Assembly (NCBI RefSeq): GCF_900115675.1
Contig: NZ_FOXI01000001.1
Span: forward strand, 248,001-312,000
Direction of reading: 5' to 3'
From: Halolamina pelagica
GTDB taxonomy: Archaea; Halobacteriota; Halobacteria; Halobacteriales; Haloferacaceae
DNA: 64,000 nucleotides
Below the pieces are notes generated by a model. It made no database searches, had not been told where the DNA came from, and saw nothing but the letters and a program-made list of their open reading frames with translations. Positions 36,071 to 43,640 of this stretch are shown in pieces. A program made the position numbers and the translations under genes. Within the stretch, counting starts at the first letter, position 1. Each line of letters opens with the position of its first letter.

Positions 36071-36193
36071 GCTTCTTAGGGCCGAGCGCTGTGGGTTGCG
36101 TGAGACCCGTTCGACACGGTCGCGAAAACGTGTGCAGTGACTACCCGCTCGGTGTCGCCGGGACGGTCGCGGGAGGGGTGACAGGTCGCCGCG

Positions 36194-36439
36194 TCAGAAC
36201 GTCGGTTCGTCCTCGTTCCCCCCCTCCTGCATCGCGGGGTCCTGCTGGTCCTCGACCGTCTGGGTGAACAGGTCGCTGTCCATCTCCTCGGTGGGTTCCT
36301 CCTCGATGTCGTACGCCGAGACGCCGCGCTGGAGCAGGTCCTCGACGGCCCGCTCACGGTTGAGGAACTCGCCGGACTCCACGAGACGGTTGAGTTCGCC
36401 GGTAATACGGTCGGGGAGGTCGACCTCGATCTGCGCCAT
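36194..36439 (-). CDS. Small ribbon-helix-helix (CopG/DUF7120-like) regulator
   Basis: 81 residues. The first 42 form a ribbon-helix-helix: strand IEVDLPDRI, helix TGELNRLVESG, and helix NRERAVEDLLQRGV. The tail is acidic and disordered (DIEEEPTEEMDSD onwards). It probably binds DNA as a dimer. It is divergent from the HSL-type esterase with 76 bases between the starts, so the two could be co-regulated. The TATA-like GCAAAGTTC is 32 bases before the ATG. In-frame codons upstream are arginine- and cysteine-rich and rejected. Confidence 0.78.
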   Translation of the reverse strand: MAQIEVDLPDRITGELNRLVESGEFLNRERAVEDLLQRGVSAYDIEEEPTEEMDSDLFTQTVEDQQDPAMQEGGNEDEPTF

Positions 36440-36484
36440 GTCTCCCCCTCCATGCTGGAGCGGTGTGAACTTTGCGCTCGGTGG

Positions 36485-36490
36485 GTATAT
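36485..36490 (+). promoter_or_regulatory. TATA box of the HSL-type esterase
   Basis: GTATAT is centred 28 bases before the GTG at 36516. This favours that GTG as start over the ATG at 36489, which lies inside the box itself. Confidence 0.5.
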
Positions 36491-36515
36491 GCACCGTCGC
36501 TCCCAACCCCGGTCC

Positions 36516-37439
36516 GTGCAAGCGGACGCGATCGACCCGCAGGCGGAGGCCGCCCTCGAGCGTCGACGGCTCTCACTCCCGCACAGTCGGGTCGGGCTCA
36601 AGCTCCTCCGGCCGGTCGCACGGCTCGTGAGTCGGTACGGGACCCGGAACCGACCCGCCGTCGGATCCGTAACCGATCTGCGGATCCCCGGGCCGGCCGG
36701 CGATGTTCGCGCGCGACGCTACCGGCCGCCGGACGCTGGCGACGTGCCCACGGTGGTGTTCTTCCACGGCGGCGGCTACGTGCTCGGCGGGCTCGAGACC
36801 CACGACGTGCTCTGCCGGCGGCTGACCCGCGAGAGCGGCTGTGCGGTGCTCTCCGTCGCCTACCGGCTCGCCCCCGAACACCCGTTCCCCGCCGCCGTCG
36901 AGGACTGCTACGCCGCGACGGAGTGGGCGGCCGCGAACCCCGATCGTCTCGGCGGCGCCGACGGGCTCGCGGTCGCGGGCGACAGCGCGGGCGGGACGCT
37001 CGCGGCGGTCGTCGCCCTGATGGCCGCCGAACGCGACGGCCCGGACCTCGCCCACCAGGCGCTGATCTACCCCGCGACCGGCGTCGAACAGCGCCATGAA
37101 TCGGTCCGGCGGAACGCGGGCATCGTGCTCGACCGGGCCGACCTCCGGTTCTTCGAGGACTGTTACATCGAGAACGAGATCCACCGACGGAACCCCTACG
37201 CGGACCCGAGCAACGCGGGCGACCTCTCGGGGGTCGCGCCCGCGACGGTGATCACTGCCGGGTTCGATCCGCTCCGGGATGGGGGAAAGAACTACGCCGA
37301 ACAGCTACTCGCCGACGGCGTCGACGTGCGCTACGAGAACTACCCGGCACAGGTCCACGGGTTCGCGACGATGGCCATCGACGCCGCCGAGGACGTGGCC
37401 GCCGGGATCGGGCGGGATCTCGGGGCGGCGTTGCGGTAG
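36516..37439 (+). CDS. Hormone-sensitive-lipase-family alpha/beta hydrolase
   Basis: 307 residues from GTG 36516 (316 if ATG 36489 is used). The HSL signature is complete: oxyanion-hole FFHGGGYVLGG near residue 83, nucleophile AGDSAGG near 157, Asp in GFDPLRD near 252 and His in QVHGFATM near 283. It hydrolyses short-chain esters; the true substrate is unknown. No signal peptide is present, so it is cytosolic. It is divergent from the ribbon-helix-helix gene. Confidence 0.87.
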   Translation: MQADAIDPQAEAALERRRLSLPHSRVGLKLLRPVARLVSRYGTRNRPAVGSVTDLRIPGPAGDVRARRYRPPDAGDVPTVVFFHGGGYVLGGLETHDVLCRRLTRESGCAVLSVAYRLAPEHPFPAAVEDCYAATEWAAANPDRLGGADGLAVAGDSAGGTLAAVVALMAAERDGPDLAHQALIYPATGVEQRHESVRRNAGIVLDRADLRFFEDCYIENEIHRRNPYADPSNAGDLSGVAPATVITAGFDPLRDGGKNYAEQLLADGVDVRYENYPAQVHGFATMAIDAAEDVAAGIGRDLGAALR

Positions 37440-37485
37440 CCGGCCGGACACGTTCTCGTCGTCGGGTTCGGAAAAGCCGACCCCG

Positions 37486-39546
37486 TCAGTGGTCCTCGAA
37501 CCAGGTCGCCAACTCCTCGAGCCGGTGGATCGCGCGGTCGGGATCGCCGATGTTGTGGTGCTCGCCCGGGTAGATCACCAGCCGCGAGTCGACGCCCTGT
37601 TTCCGGACGGAGACGAACAGCTGTTCGGCCTGCGTCGGCGGGCAGCGCCAGTCCTCCTCGCCCGCGGTGATCAGGAGCGGCGTGTCCACCTGATCCACGT
37701 CGGTGATCGACGAGATCTCGCGGTAGGTGTCGACGTTCTCCCACGGCAGCCCGAACTCGTCCTCGTGCCAGAGGTGGTTGTCGTCGGTGCCGAACGTGGC
37801 GTAGAAGTCGTAGATGCCGTGCTCTGCGGCGGCGCCGGCGAAGATGTCGGTCTTGGTGACCGCCGCGGCGGTGGTGATGCCGCCGTAGGAGAAGCCGGTG
37901 AGGTAGAGTCGGTCCTCGTCGGCCCAGCCCTCCTCGACGAGGTGTTCGACGCCGGTTTTCACGTCGTCGACCTCCTTGTCGCCGCGAGTGCCCCGGAGGC
38001 GCTCGGCGAACTCCTGGCCGTAGGAGGTCGAGCCGCGGTAGTTGGTCCGCAGTACGATGTACCCCTTGCTCGTCCAGAACAGCTGGTCGAAGCCGAACGC
38101 CGGCGAGTCGTAGGACATCGGCCCGCCGTGGACCGAGGAGACTACCGGGTGCGGCTCGGGGTCCTCGGGGTCGAACTCCGGCGGGAGGTACGCGAGCCCG
38201 TGGATCGTGACGCCGTCGGAGTTCTCCCAGGACACCCGGACACAGTCGTGGGGCTCGTCGACGAGGTCGGCGTTGACCTCGCTGACCTGTGCGAGTCCCG
38301 CCTCGTCGGCCTCGGTACCCTTCTCCGCCTCCAGGCCTTCACGACCCATCGCGTAGACGTCGGCGCCGTCCTCGGGGTCGTCCATCCGGAACGCGAGCGT
38401 CTCGCCGCCGTCGCTGACTGACAGGCCGGAGACGGACCTGCTGCGCCCCTGCGCGACGAACACGCGCTCGGGGTCGTCGCTGTGAGCGTCGAGACGCACC
38501 ATCCGGGTGTTGCCCTCGTCGCCGAACAGCCCCACGAGCGTGTCGTCGTCGAGCCACTGGGGGTTGCCGCCGAACGCGATCGTGCGGTCGAGCGAGCCGG
38601 AGACCGAGTCGAACTCGCCGCTTTCCACGTCGAGGACGTACGCCTCGGTCGGCTTGTACCAGTTGTAGGGTTCGCCGCCGCCGACGGCGATACGGCTGCC
38701 GTCGGGCGACCACTCGGGCGCGGCGACGCGCAGGCCGGCGTCGGTGACCTGCTCGTAGCCCGTGCCGTCCGGGCGGATCGTGTAGACGTTGCGAACGTGC
38801 GTGTCGTCGGGATCCTCCTCGTGCTGGGCGACGAAGGCGATGCGGTCGCCGTCGGGCGACCACGCCGGCTGGAGGCCGCGGCGGTCGCCCTTCTCCGCGT
38901 CGTCGACGGCCCCATCGAGGCGGACCGTCTCGCGGCTCTCGGCGTCGACGACGAACAGGTAGCTCGACACCTCGTCGAGCCAGCCCGCGCCGTCGCCCTT
39001 GTGCTGGAGGCGGTCGATCTCGATGGGCCCGTCGTCCTCGCGCTGGCGGAGGTACTCCTCGTCCGCCTCCGTCGGGTCCCGGGCCGAGATCACGATGCGT
39101 TCGCCGTCCGGCGCCCAGTCGAACTCGGCGACGCCGTAGTCGCGGTCGGTGAGTTGGCGTGCGTCGCCGCCGCGGGCCATGTCGAACGACCAGACCTGCG
39201 GCTTCGGGCCGTCGCCGACCGGCTCGCCGTTCTCCTCGTCGTCGTCTTCCGCCTCGATCTCGGAGCCGTTCTCCACGGCGAGGCCGGCGTCGGTCTCGCG
39301 GGCCGCGACGAACGCCAGTCGGTCGCCGTCGGGCGACCACTGCGGGCTGGACGCGCTGGAGGCGCGGGTGAGTCGGTAGGGTTCGGCGGAGCCGTCGGTC
39401 GGTGCGACGAACAGCGACGTGTGGCGGTCGTCCTCCTCGGCGTCGAACTCGCTGACCAGGAACGCCACACGCTCCCCGTCGGGGGAGACGGCGGCACCGG
39501 ACGCGATCGAGAAGTCGTAGAACCGCTCGGGGGTGAGTTCGTCCAC
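37486..39546 (-). CDS. S9-family prolyl-oligopeptidase/acylaminoacyl-peptidase-like
   Basis: 686 residues. The first 420 form a WD40-like TolB propeller with repeated PxWSPDGxRIA units; the rest is the S9 alpha/beta hydrolase with nucleophile GFSYGG near residue 553, Asp in GEEDWRCPP and His in PGEHHNIG. It removes amino acids or acyl groups from short peptides in the cytosol. The start is the GTG at 39546: a TATA-like GTTTTTCATC is centred 26 bases upstream, and upstream codons in frame are not acidic. Confidence 0.9.
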   Translation of the reverse strand: MDELTPERFYDFSIASGAAVSPDGERVAFLVSEFDAEEDDRHTSLFVAPTDGSAEPYRLTRASSASSPQWSPDGDRLAFVAARETDAGLAVENGSEIEAEDDDEENGEPVGDGPKPQVWSFDMARGGDARQLTDRDYGVAEFDWAPDGERIVISARDPTEADEEYLRQREDDGPIEIDRLQHKGDGAGWLDEVSSYLFVVDAESRETVRLDGAVDDAEKGDRRGLQPAWSPDGDRIAFVAQHEEDPDDTHVRNVYTIRPDGTGYEQVTDAGLRVAAPEWSPDGSRIAVGGGEPYNWYKPTEAYVLDVESGEFDSVSGSLDRTIAFGGNPQWLDDDTLVGLFGDEGNTRMVRLDAHSDDPERVFVAQGRSRSVSGLSVSDGGETLAFRMDDPEDGADVYAMGREGLEAEKGTEADEAGLAQVSEVNADLVDEPHDCVRVSWENSDGVTIHGLAYLPPEFDPEDPEPHPVVSSVHGGPMSYDSPAFGFDQLFWTSKGYIVLRTNYRGSTSYGQEFAERLRGTRGDKEVDDVKTGVEHLVEEGWADEDRLYLTGFSYGGITTAAAVTKTDIFAGAAAEHGIYDFYATFGTDDNHLWHEDEFGLPWENVDTYREISSITDVDQVDTPLLITAGEEDWRCPPTQAEQLFVSVRKQGVDSRLVIYPGEHHNIGDPDRAIHRLEELATWFEDH

Positions 39547-39696
39547 GCACGGGATGTGAACCGAGTGATGAAAAACGTACGCCCCGCGGCCGTTCTGTCG
39601 GTCGGTCGTCCGTCCCGGCACCCCGTTGCAGTCGCCGGACTAGGTCCGGCTCGCGAACGGGAGGTTCGTTCTCGGGGAGGAGACGAGCAGTCGTCC

Positions 39697-39756
39697 TGTC
39701 CGGCCGACCGGGGCCGGACAGATCAGTCGTCCGTCACGGCAGACGGTCGCCGTGAC
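39697..39756 (-). terminator. Tandem hairpins after the Na/Ca exchanger gene
   Basis: Two perfect stem-loops stand in a row downstream of the minus-strand gene: GTCACGGC/GCCGTGAC (39733-39740 with 39749-39756) and TGTCCGGCC/GGCCGGACA (39697-39705 with 39712-39720). Each is separated from the next element by the same 11-mer GATCAGTCGTC on the plus strand, which also spans the gene's stop codon. Transcription termination or 3'-end protection is the simplest role. Confidence 0.5.
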
Positions 39757-39758
39757 GA

Positions 39759-41090
39759 TCAGTCGTCGGTAAAGGGGTGCTCCTCGGGGTTGCCGTGGAC
39801 GGCGCTCCTGATGATCCGGCGCGTGTCGCGTACGAGTTGGACGAGTTCCCCACGGCGGGTGGCGAACAGGCCGAGCGCGAGGACGACGTACGTCGCCGTG
39901 AACAGGTGGAGCAGTTCGATCTCCGTGACCGGCAGGTGGACGACCTCCCGGAGCGCGAGGAACTCGAGGACCACCTGCGAGAGGAACAGCACCAGCAGGA
40001 CGAGCGCCTCGCGGACGTCGATCTCGAAGTTGATGACCAACGCGATGGCGAACAGCGACTGGGCGGCGGTGATCCAGATCTCGGCGGCCTGCTTGGCGTC
40101 GAACGCCAGCGCGCCGTACTCCCCGAGCGCGATCGAGTGGACGATCACCAGCGTCCCGATCAGCAGGGTCCACTGGTTCAGCTTCGAGGAGATGAGGGCG
40201 TTGAACCCCGCCGTCGAGCGCGCCTTCCGCACCAGCACGACGACGACGATGAGCTCCGGCGACTCGGAGGCCAGCGGCGCGATCCACTGGATCATGAAGA
40301 AGGAGGGGACGCCGATGTCCTCGCCCAGCAGCTCGAGGCTGTGAGCGAACGGCTCGACGGCGGTGAAGATGATCAGCCCGGAGAACAGGAACAGCGCGAT
40401 CACCGTCAGCGCCCGGAACGGGTTGGGGATCCGCCCCAGCATCGCCGGGACGCCGACGTGTTCGACGTCCTCCTCGGGCTCGCCCCGGAGGACGACGCCG
40501 ATGTAGAGGACGTACAGCCCCACGAGGACGGCCATATCGAAGACGTCGATGCCGGCGCCGAGGGGGACGAGGAAGGCCCACACCGTCGCGGCCAGCAGGA
40601 ACGAGATCTCGAGGCTGATGTCCCGATCGAGCGAGACGGCGTTCTTCAGGAACCCGCGCCGGTCCTTCACCGCCGTGTCCCGGCTCGCTCCGGCGCGGTA
40701 GACGGTGAACAGCGCGATCCCGGCCCAGCCGATCCCGATCAGGATGCGGTTCGCCCCGGTCATGTTCGCGACGGCGAGGTTGCCGGCTTCGATGCCGGCG
40801 GGCGTGCCGGCCTGGACGCCCGCCTGCCACGCGTACAGCGCGTCGACGGCGTACTCCGGCGCCACCGCCAACACCGCGAGCACGGCGATGGCGAACGCCC
40901 GCGGGACGTCCTTCTCCGCGGTTTCGGCGCCCCAAGTCAGCAGGAACGACGCTCCGAGGATCCCGATCCCGGCGACGGCGACGGTCGGCCCCGCCGTGAG
41001 CCCGTCGGCCATCCCGGTCAGCCATCCGCCCAACCACGGGAGCGTCAGTACTGCTGCGACGCAGAGCGCTCCGAGCTTTCTCGTGTTCAT
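39759..41090 (-). CDS. Sodium/calcium exchanger-family membrane protein
   Basis: 443 residues with about eleven to twelve membrane helices. Alpha-repeat motifs of the CaCA superfamily are seen in VAPEYAVDALYAWQAG in the first half and WIAPLASESPELIVVVVLV in the second. It is larger than the YrbG-like relative at 14588 and belongs to a different branch; the transported ion is not certain. ATG 41090 starts an N-terminal helix; a TATA-like GTTTTTACC lies about 35 bases upstream. An in-frame extension of 150 codons before it is not protein-like. Confidence 0.85.
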   Translation of the reverse strand: MNTRKLGALCVAAVLTLPWLGGWLTGMADGLTAGPTVAVAGIGILGASFLLTWGAETAEKDVPRAFAIAVLAVLAVAPEYAVDALYAWQAGVQAGTPAGIEAGNLAVANMTGANRILIGIGWAGIALFTVYRAGASRDTAVKDRRGFLKNAVSLDRDISLEISFLLAATVWAFLVPLGAGIDVFDMAVLVGLYVLYIGVVLRGEPEEDVEHVGVPAMLGRIPNPFRALTVIALFLFSGLIIFTAVEPFAHSLELLGEDIGVPSFFMIQWIAPLASESPELIVVVVLVRKARSTAGFNALISSKLNQWTLLIGTLVIVHSIALGEYGALAFDAKQAAEIWITAAQSLFAIALVINFEIDVREALVLLVLFLSQVVLEFLALREVVHLPVTEIELLHLFTATYVVLALGLFATRRGELVQLVRDTRRIIRSAVHGNPEEHPFTDD

Positions 41091-41475
41091 TCCGGTTGGA
41101 CTGAGCGAGCACCGGGGTCGGTAAAAACCACAGGATAGCGACGACGCCGGGGTTTCCACGGGTTCTGAGCGCCTCAGCCGCCGATTCGGGGCTGATCCCG
41201 CTCGCTCCCCGAAACTCACGGGAGCGGCAGTCTGTCCGCGAGGTTCGGGGGGTACGGGGCGAAACGAACGGGGACGGGTGGGTAGTGGGGCGTGACTGAA
41301 CATTCTGGAAATTTCGAACTTCCTTCGGTGTATCGACGGTTCAGGCATCGTGAGAAATCTTAAGTGGGCGCCGCCGGACGGTCGAACGTATGCTTCCGGA
41401 GGCTGCAGTCGTGCAAACGGGGACGCGTCGGGGCACTCCGTCCGGTCGGACTCCACGTTGTGGGGTGGCAGCCTG
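41091..41475. other. Divergent intergenic region between exchanger and parA
   Basis: Apart from promoters and a 28-codon leader ORF, this 385-base region holds a hairpin CGCTCCC/GGGAGCG (41203-41226), a weaker stem-loop with CAGCC/GGCTG arms (41174-41195) and an imperfect dyad GGAAATTTCGAACTTCC (41307-41323) about 33 bases before the parA-side TATA box. The dyad could be an operator or a partition site for the ParA-type pair. No gene was found. Confidence 0.45.
41356..41364 (+). promoter_or_regulatory. TATA box before the parA leader ORF
   Basis: AATCTTAAG is centred 29 bases before ATG 41390 and 115 bases before the ParA ATG. It is the only good box in the region, so transcription should start at the leader ORF. 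Confidence 0.55.
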
Positions 41476-41476
41476 A
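41390..41476 (+). CDS. Candidate leaderless 28-residue leader ORF of parA
   Basis: ATG 41390 is at leaderless distance from the TATA box. The frame encodes 28 residues (starts MLPEAAVVQTG, rich in Arg, Gly and Thr) and its TGA overlaps the parA ATG as TGATG. Third-position GC is only about 57 percent and the peptide is basic, so the peptide itself may not matter. The architecture suggests that ParA is made by reinitiation after this leader. Confidence 0.4.
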   Translation: MLPEAAVVQTGTRRGTPSGRTPRCGVAA

Positions 41477-42288
41477 TGGGACGCGCGGTCAGCGTCTCGC
41501 TCCAGAAAGGCGGCGTCGGCAAGACCACCATCGCGATCAACCTCGTGGACGCGCTCGCGGCCCGGGGTCACGACGTGTTGCTCGTCGACCTCGATCAGCA
41601 GGGCAACGCTACGGAGGGCGTCGGCCTGAAGGACGCCTACGAGCGCGACAGCCCCCACGTCGGCGACGTGCTCACCGACGACGACCCCGTCGACGCCGCC
41701 GAGACCGTCGTCGAGCGCGACGGGTTCGACGTGCTGCCCGCCCACGTGGACCTCGACGAGATCGAGGACCGCATCCGGAACTCCACGTTCGGGATGCTGT
41801 GGGTCCGCCGCCGGATCGTCGACCAGCTGCTCGGCGACGCCTACGACTACATCGTCGTCGACTCGCCGCCGAGTCTGGGGCCGCTCTCGGACGCGGCGCT
41901 GATCGGGACCGGCAGCGTGATCGTCCCGCTACTGATGAGCGAGCCCAGCGTCAGCGGGTTCGAGCGCATGTGGGACCAGCAGGTCGTCCCCATCCGGAAC
42001 GAGGTGGACCTGGAACTGCTCGCGGTCGTGCCCAACGACCTCTCGGGCAACAACGAGGAGCGACGCATCATCGAGGACCTGGAGGACTCGCCGTTCGAGG
42101 AGCACCTCCCCGAGTTCTGCCGGTCCGACGAGTTCGACGACCCCGACTCCCCGGGGCCGGGGATCCGCCACCGCATCGCGTTCAGTCGCGCGTGGCGGGA
42201 CGGCCGGACGCTCCGGGAGTACGACCCGGACAACGACATGCTCGACAGACTCGACCGACTCGCCGAGATCGTGGAGAACGATGCCTGA
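41476..42288 (+). CDS. parA: ParA/Soj-family ATPase
   Basis: 270 residues. Deviant Walker A QKGGVGKTTIAINL is at residues 10-23, switch DLDQQGNAT near 41 and Walker B YIVVDSPPSLGPLSD near 125. It has the size of plasmid and chromosome partition ParA proteins, which form ATP-dependent dimers on DNA and move or position cargo. The next gene overlaps it by 8 bases and is probably its partner. No ParB with a helix-turn-helix is nearby. An in-frame upstream extension is rejected in favour of ATG 41476. Confidence 0.87.
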   Translation: MGRAVSVSLQKGGVGKTTIAINLVDALAARGHDVLLVDLDQQGNATEGVGLKDAYERDSPHVGDVLTDDDPVDAAETVVERDGFDVLPAHVDLDEIEDRIRNSTFGMLWVRRRIVDQLLGDAYDYIVVDSPPSLGPLSDAALIGTGSVIVPLLMSEPSVSGFERMWDQQVVPIRNEVDLELLAVVPNDLSGNNEERRIIEDLEDSPFEEHLPEFCRSDEFDDPDSPGPGIRHRIAFSRAWRDGRTLREYDPDNDMLDRLDRLAEIVENDA

Positions 42289-42607
42289 CGACAACCGATT
42301 CGCCGGCCTCTCGGACGCCGACGAGGGCGCCGACGACGACGCCGAGGAACCGACCGACACCACCGAGGCCGAGGACGGTAACGGCCCCGCCTTCGAGTTC
42401 GACGCGACCACCGCCAAGAGCATCTACGTGCGACCGGAGACCCTCGAGACGCTGGAGGACGCGGAGTTCGAGGTCGAGATGCTGCTGCGACGCGAACACG
42501 ACATCCGGGACGTGACCGGCCGGGAGTTCCACGACGCCGCAGTACAGGTGCTCGCCGACCACGCCGACGAGGTCGTCGAGCAGATCCTCGACGAGCGCGA
42601 CGACTGA
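42281..42607 (+). CDS. Small acidic partner protein of ParA
   Basis: 108 residues, overlapping parA by 8 bases. The first 45 residues are a disordered acidic tail. The rest is a helical domain starting with a short strand KSIYVRPETLETLEDAEFE, which resembles a ribbon-helix-helix-like dimer core in its order of strand and helices, then HDAAVQVLADHADEVVEQIL. It likely supplies the DNA- or cargo-binding partner for ParA. I do not recognise a named family. Confidence 0.7.
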   Translation: MPDDNRFAGLSDADEGADDDAEEPTDTTEAEDGNGPAFEFDATTAKSIYVRPETLETLEDAEFEVEMLLRREHDIRDVTGREFHDAAVQVLADHADEVVEQILDERDD

Positions 42608-42621
42608 GTTTCCCGATCCGT

Positions 42622-43590
42622 TCAGAGCTCGAGCTCCTCGCTCACGTCGTCGATGAACCGCGCCTGATCCGGGCTGGTCGAGAGGAACTCGATCTCGTCG
42701 AACCCCGCCTCGCGGTGTTCGTCGACGACCTCCCGAACCTCCGCCGGGTCGTCGGTGATCAGCCCCCAGTCGTCCCAGTCCGCTTTCGGAACCTGCTTGC
42801 CGCGGCGCTCGACCTCCCGGGGGTCGTACACGTCCTCGGAGAAGTCGACCGCCATCGACCCGGTCCAGAACTCGACGGCGTCGAGCGCCGCCCCGGGGTC
42901 GTCGGCGTAGGAGACACTGAACTGCCGGATGCGGTCGATGTCGTCGGGGTCGCGGCCGGCCTCCTCGGCGCCGGCCTCGATGGCGGGAACGAGCTTCTCC
43001 CGATACGTCTCGGGGTCGACCAGCGTGAGGAGGCCGTCGGCGTACTCGCCGGCGACCCTGGCGCTCTTTGGCCCGTTGGCGGCGACGAACAGCCGCGGGC
43101 GTTCCTCGGGGAGCGTGTACAGTTTGGCGTCGTCGGCCGACCAGTGGTGGCCGTCGTAGCTGAGCCGTTCGCCGTCCCAGAGGCGGGTGATGATCTCGCA
43201 GGCGTCCCGCATCCGGCGGTTGCGCTCGGGGTAGTCCGGCCAGTCGTACCCCAGGGGGCGCTCGTTCATCGCTTCGCCGGTCGCGAGCGTGAGGTGGACT
43301 CGGCCGGGCGCCATCGTCGCCAGCGTCGCGAACGTCTGGGCGATCAGTCCGGGGTGGTAGCGGCCGATCGCGGGCGTGACGCCGGTGCCCATGCGCACCT
43401 CGTCGGTGCGTTCGAGCGCGGCGCCCAGCCACGGCCACGCGGCGCCGCAGTGGGCGTCGGTGTGCCACCACGGGTGGAAGTGGTCGCTGGTCCAGACGGT
43501 GTCGAAGCCGGCCGCTTCGGCTCGGGTGGCGTGATCGAGCAGTTCGGTCGGACCGTACTGCTCGTGAGCCGCGAATACGCCGATGTTCAT
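42622..43590 (-). CDS. F420-type LLM-class oxidoreductase (TIGR03557-like)
   Basis: 322 residues, a TIM-barrel luciferase-like monooxygenase-superfamily enzyme. In haloarchaea this class normally uses coenzyme F420. The N-terminal strand IGVFAAHEQYGP, the WTSDHFHPWW motif near residue 35, GTGVTPAIGRYHP near 70 and LATGEAMNE near 105 match the F420-dependent glucose-6-phosphate-dehydrogenase-related subgroup. The substrate is unknown. A TATA-like CTTTTTTGC is centred 28 bases before the ATG. It converges with the ParA partner gene. Confidence 0.85.
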   Translation of the reverse strand: MNIGVFAAHEQYGPTELLDHATRAEAAGFDTVWTSDHFHPWWHTDAHCGAAWPWLGAALERTDEVRMGTGVTPAIGRYHPGLIAQTFATLATMAPGRVHLTLATGEAMNERPLGYDWPDYPERNRRMRDACEIITRLWDGERLSYDGHHWSADDAKLYTLPEERPRLFVAANGPKSARVAGEYADGLLTLVDPETYREKLVPAIEAGAEEAGRDPDDIDRIRQFSVSYADDPGAALDAVEFWTGSMAVDFSEDVYDPREVERRGKQVPKADWDDWGLITDDPAEVREVVDEHREAGFDEIEFLSTSPDQARFIDDVSEELEL

Positions 43591-43640
43591 ACGGCGACTC
43601 GGGGCGGCAGCAGCAAAAAAGAGCCGCCGGGTCGGGCCGA

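Noticed and set aside
35933-36079. A 48-residue ORF spanning the structured RNA candidate
   Set aside because: Its ATG overlaps the TATA box that should start transcription about 27 bases later, and its codon use is not gene-like. The base pairing explains the sequence better.
39690-39770. Repeats considered as a mini CRISPR array
   Set aside because: The units are short hairpins with 11-base links, not identical 25-37 base repeats with unique spacers, and there are no cas genes.
41150-41180. Possible origin-recognition-box-like GGTTTCCACGGG near parA
   Set aside because: Only the first part resembles an ORB, there is no second copy in inverse orientation and no orc1/cdc6 gene is near.
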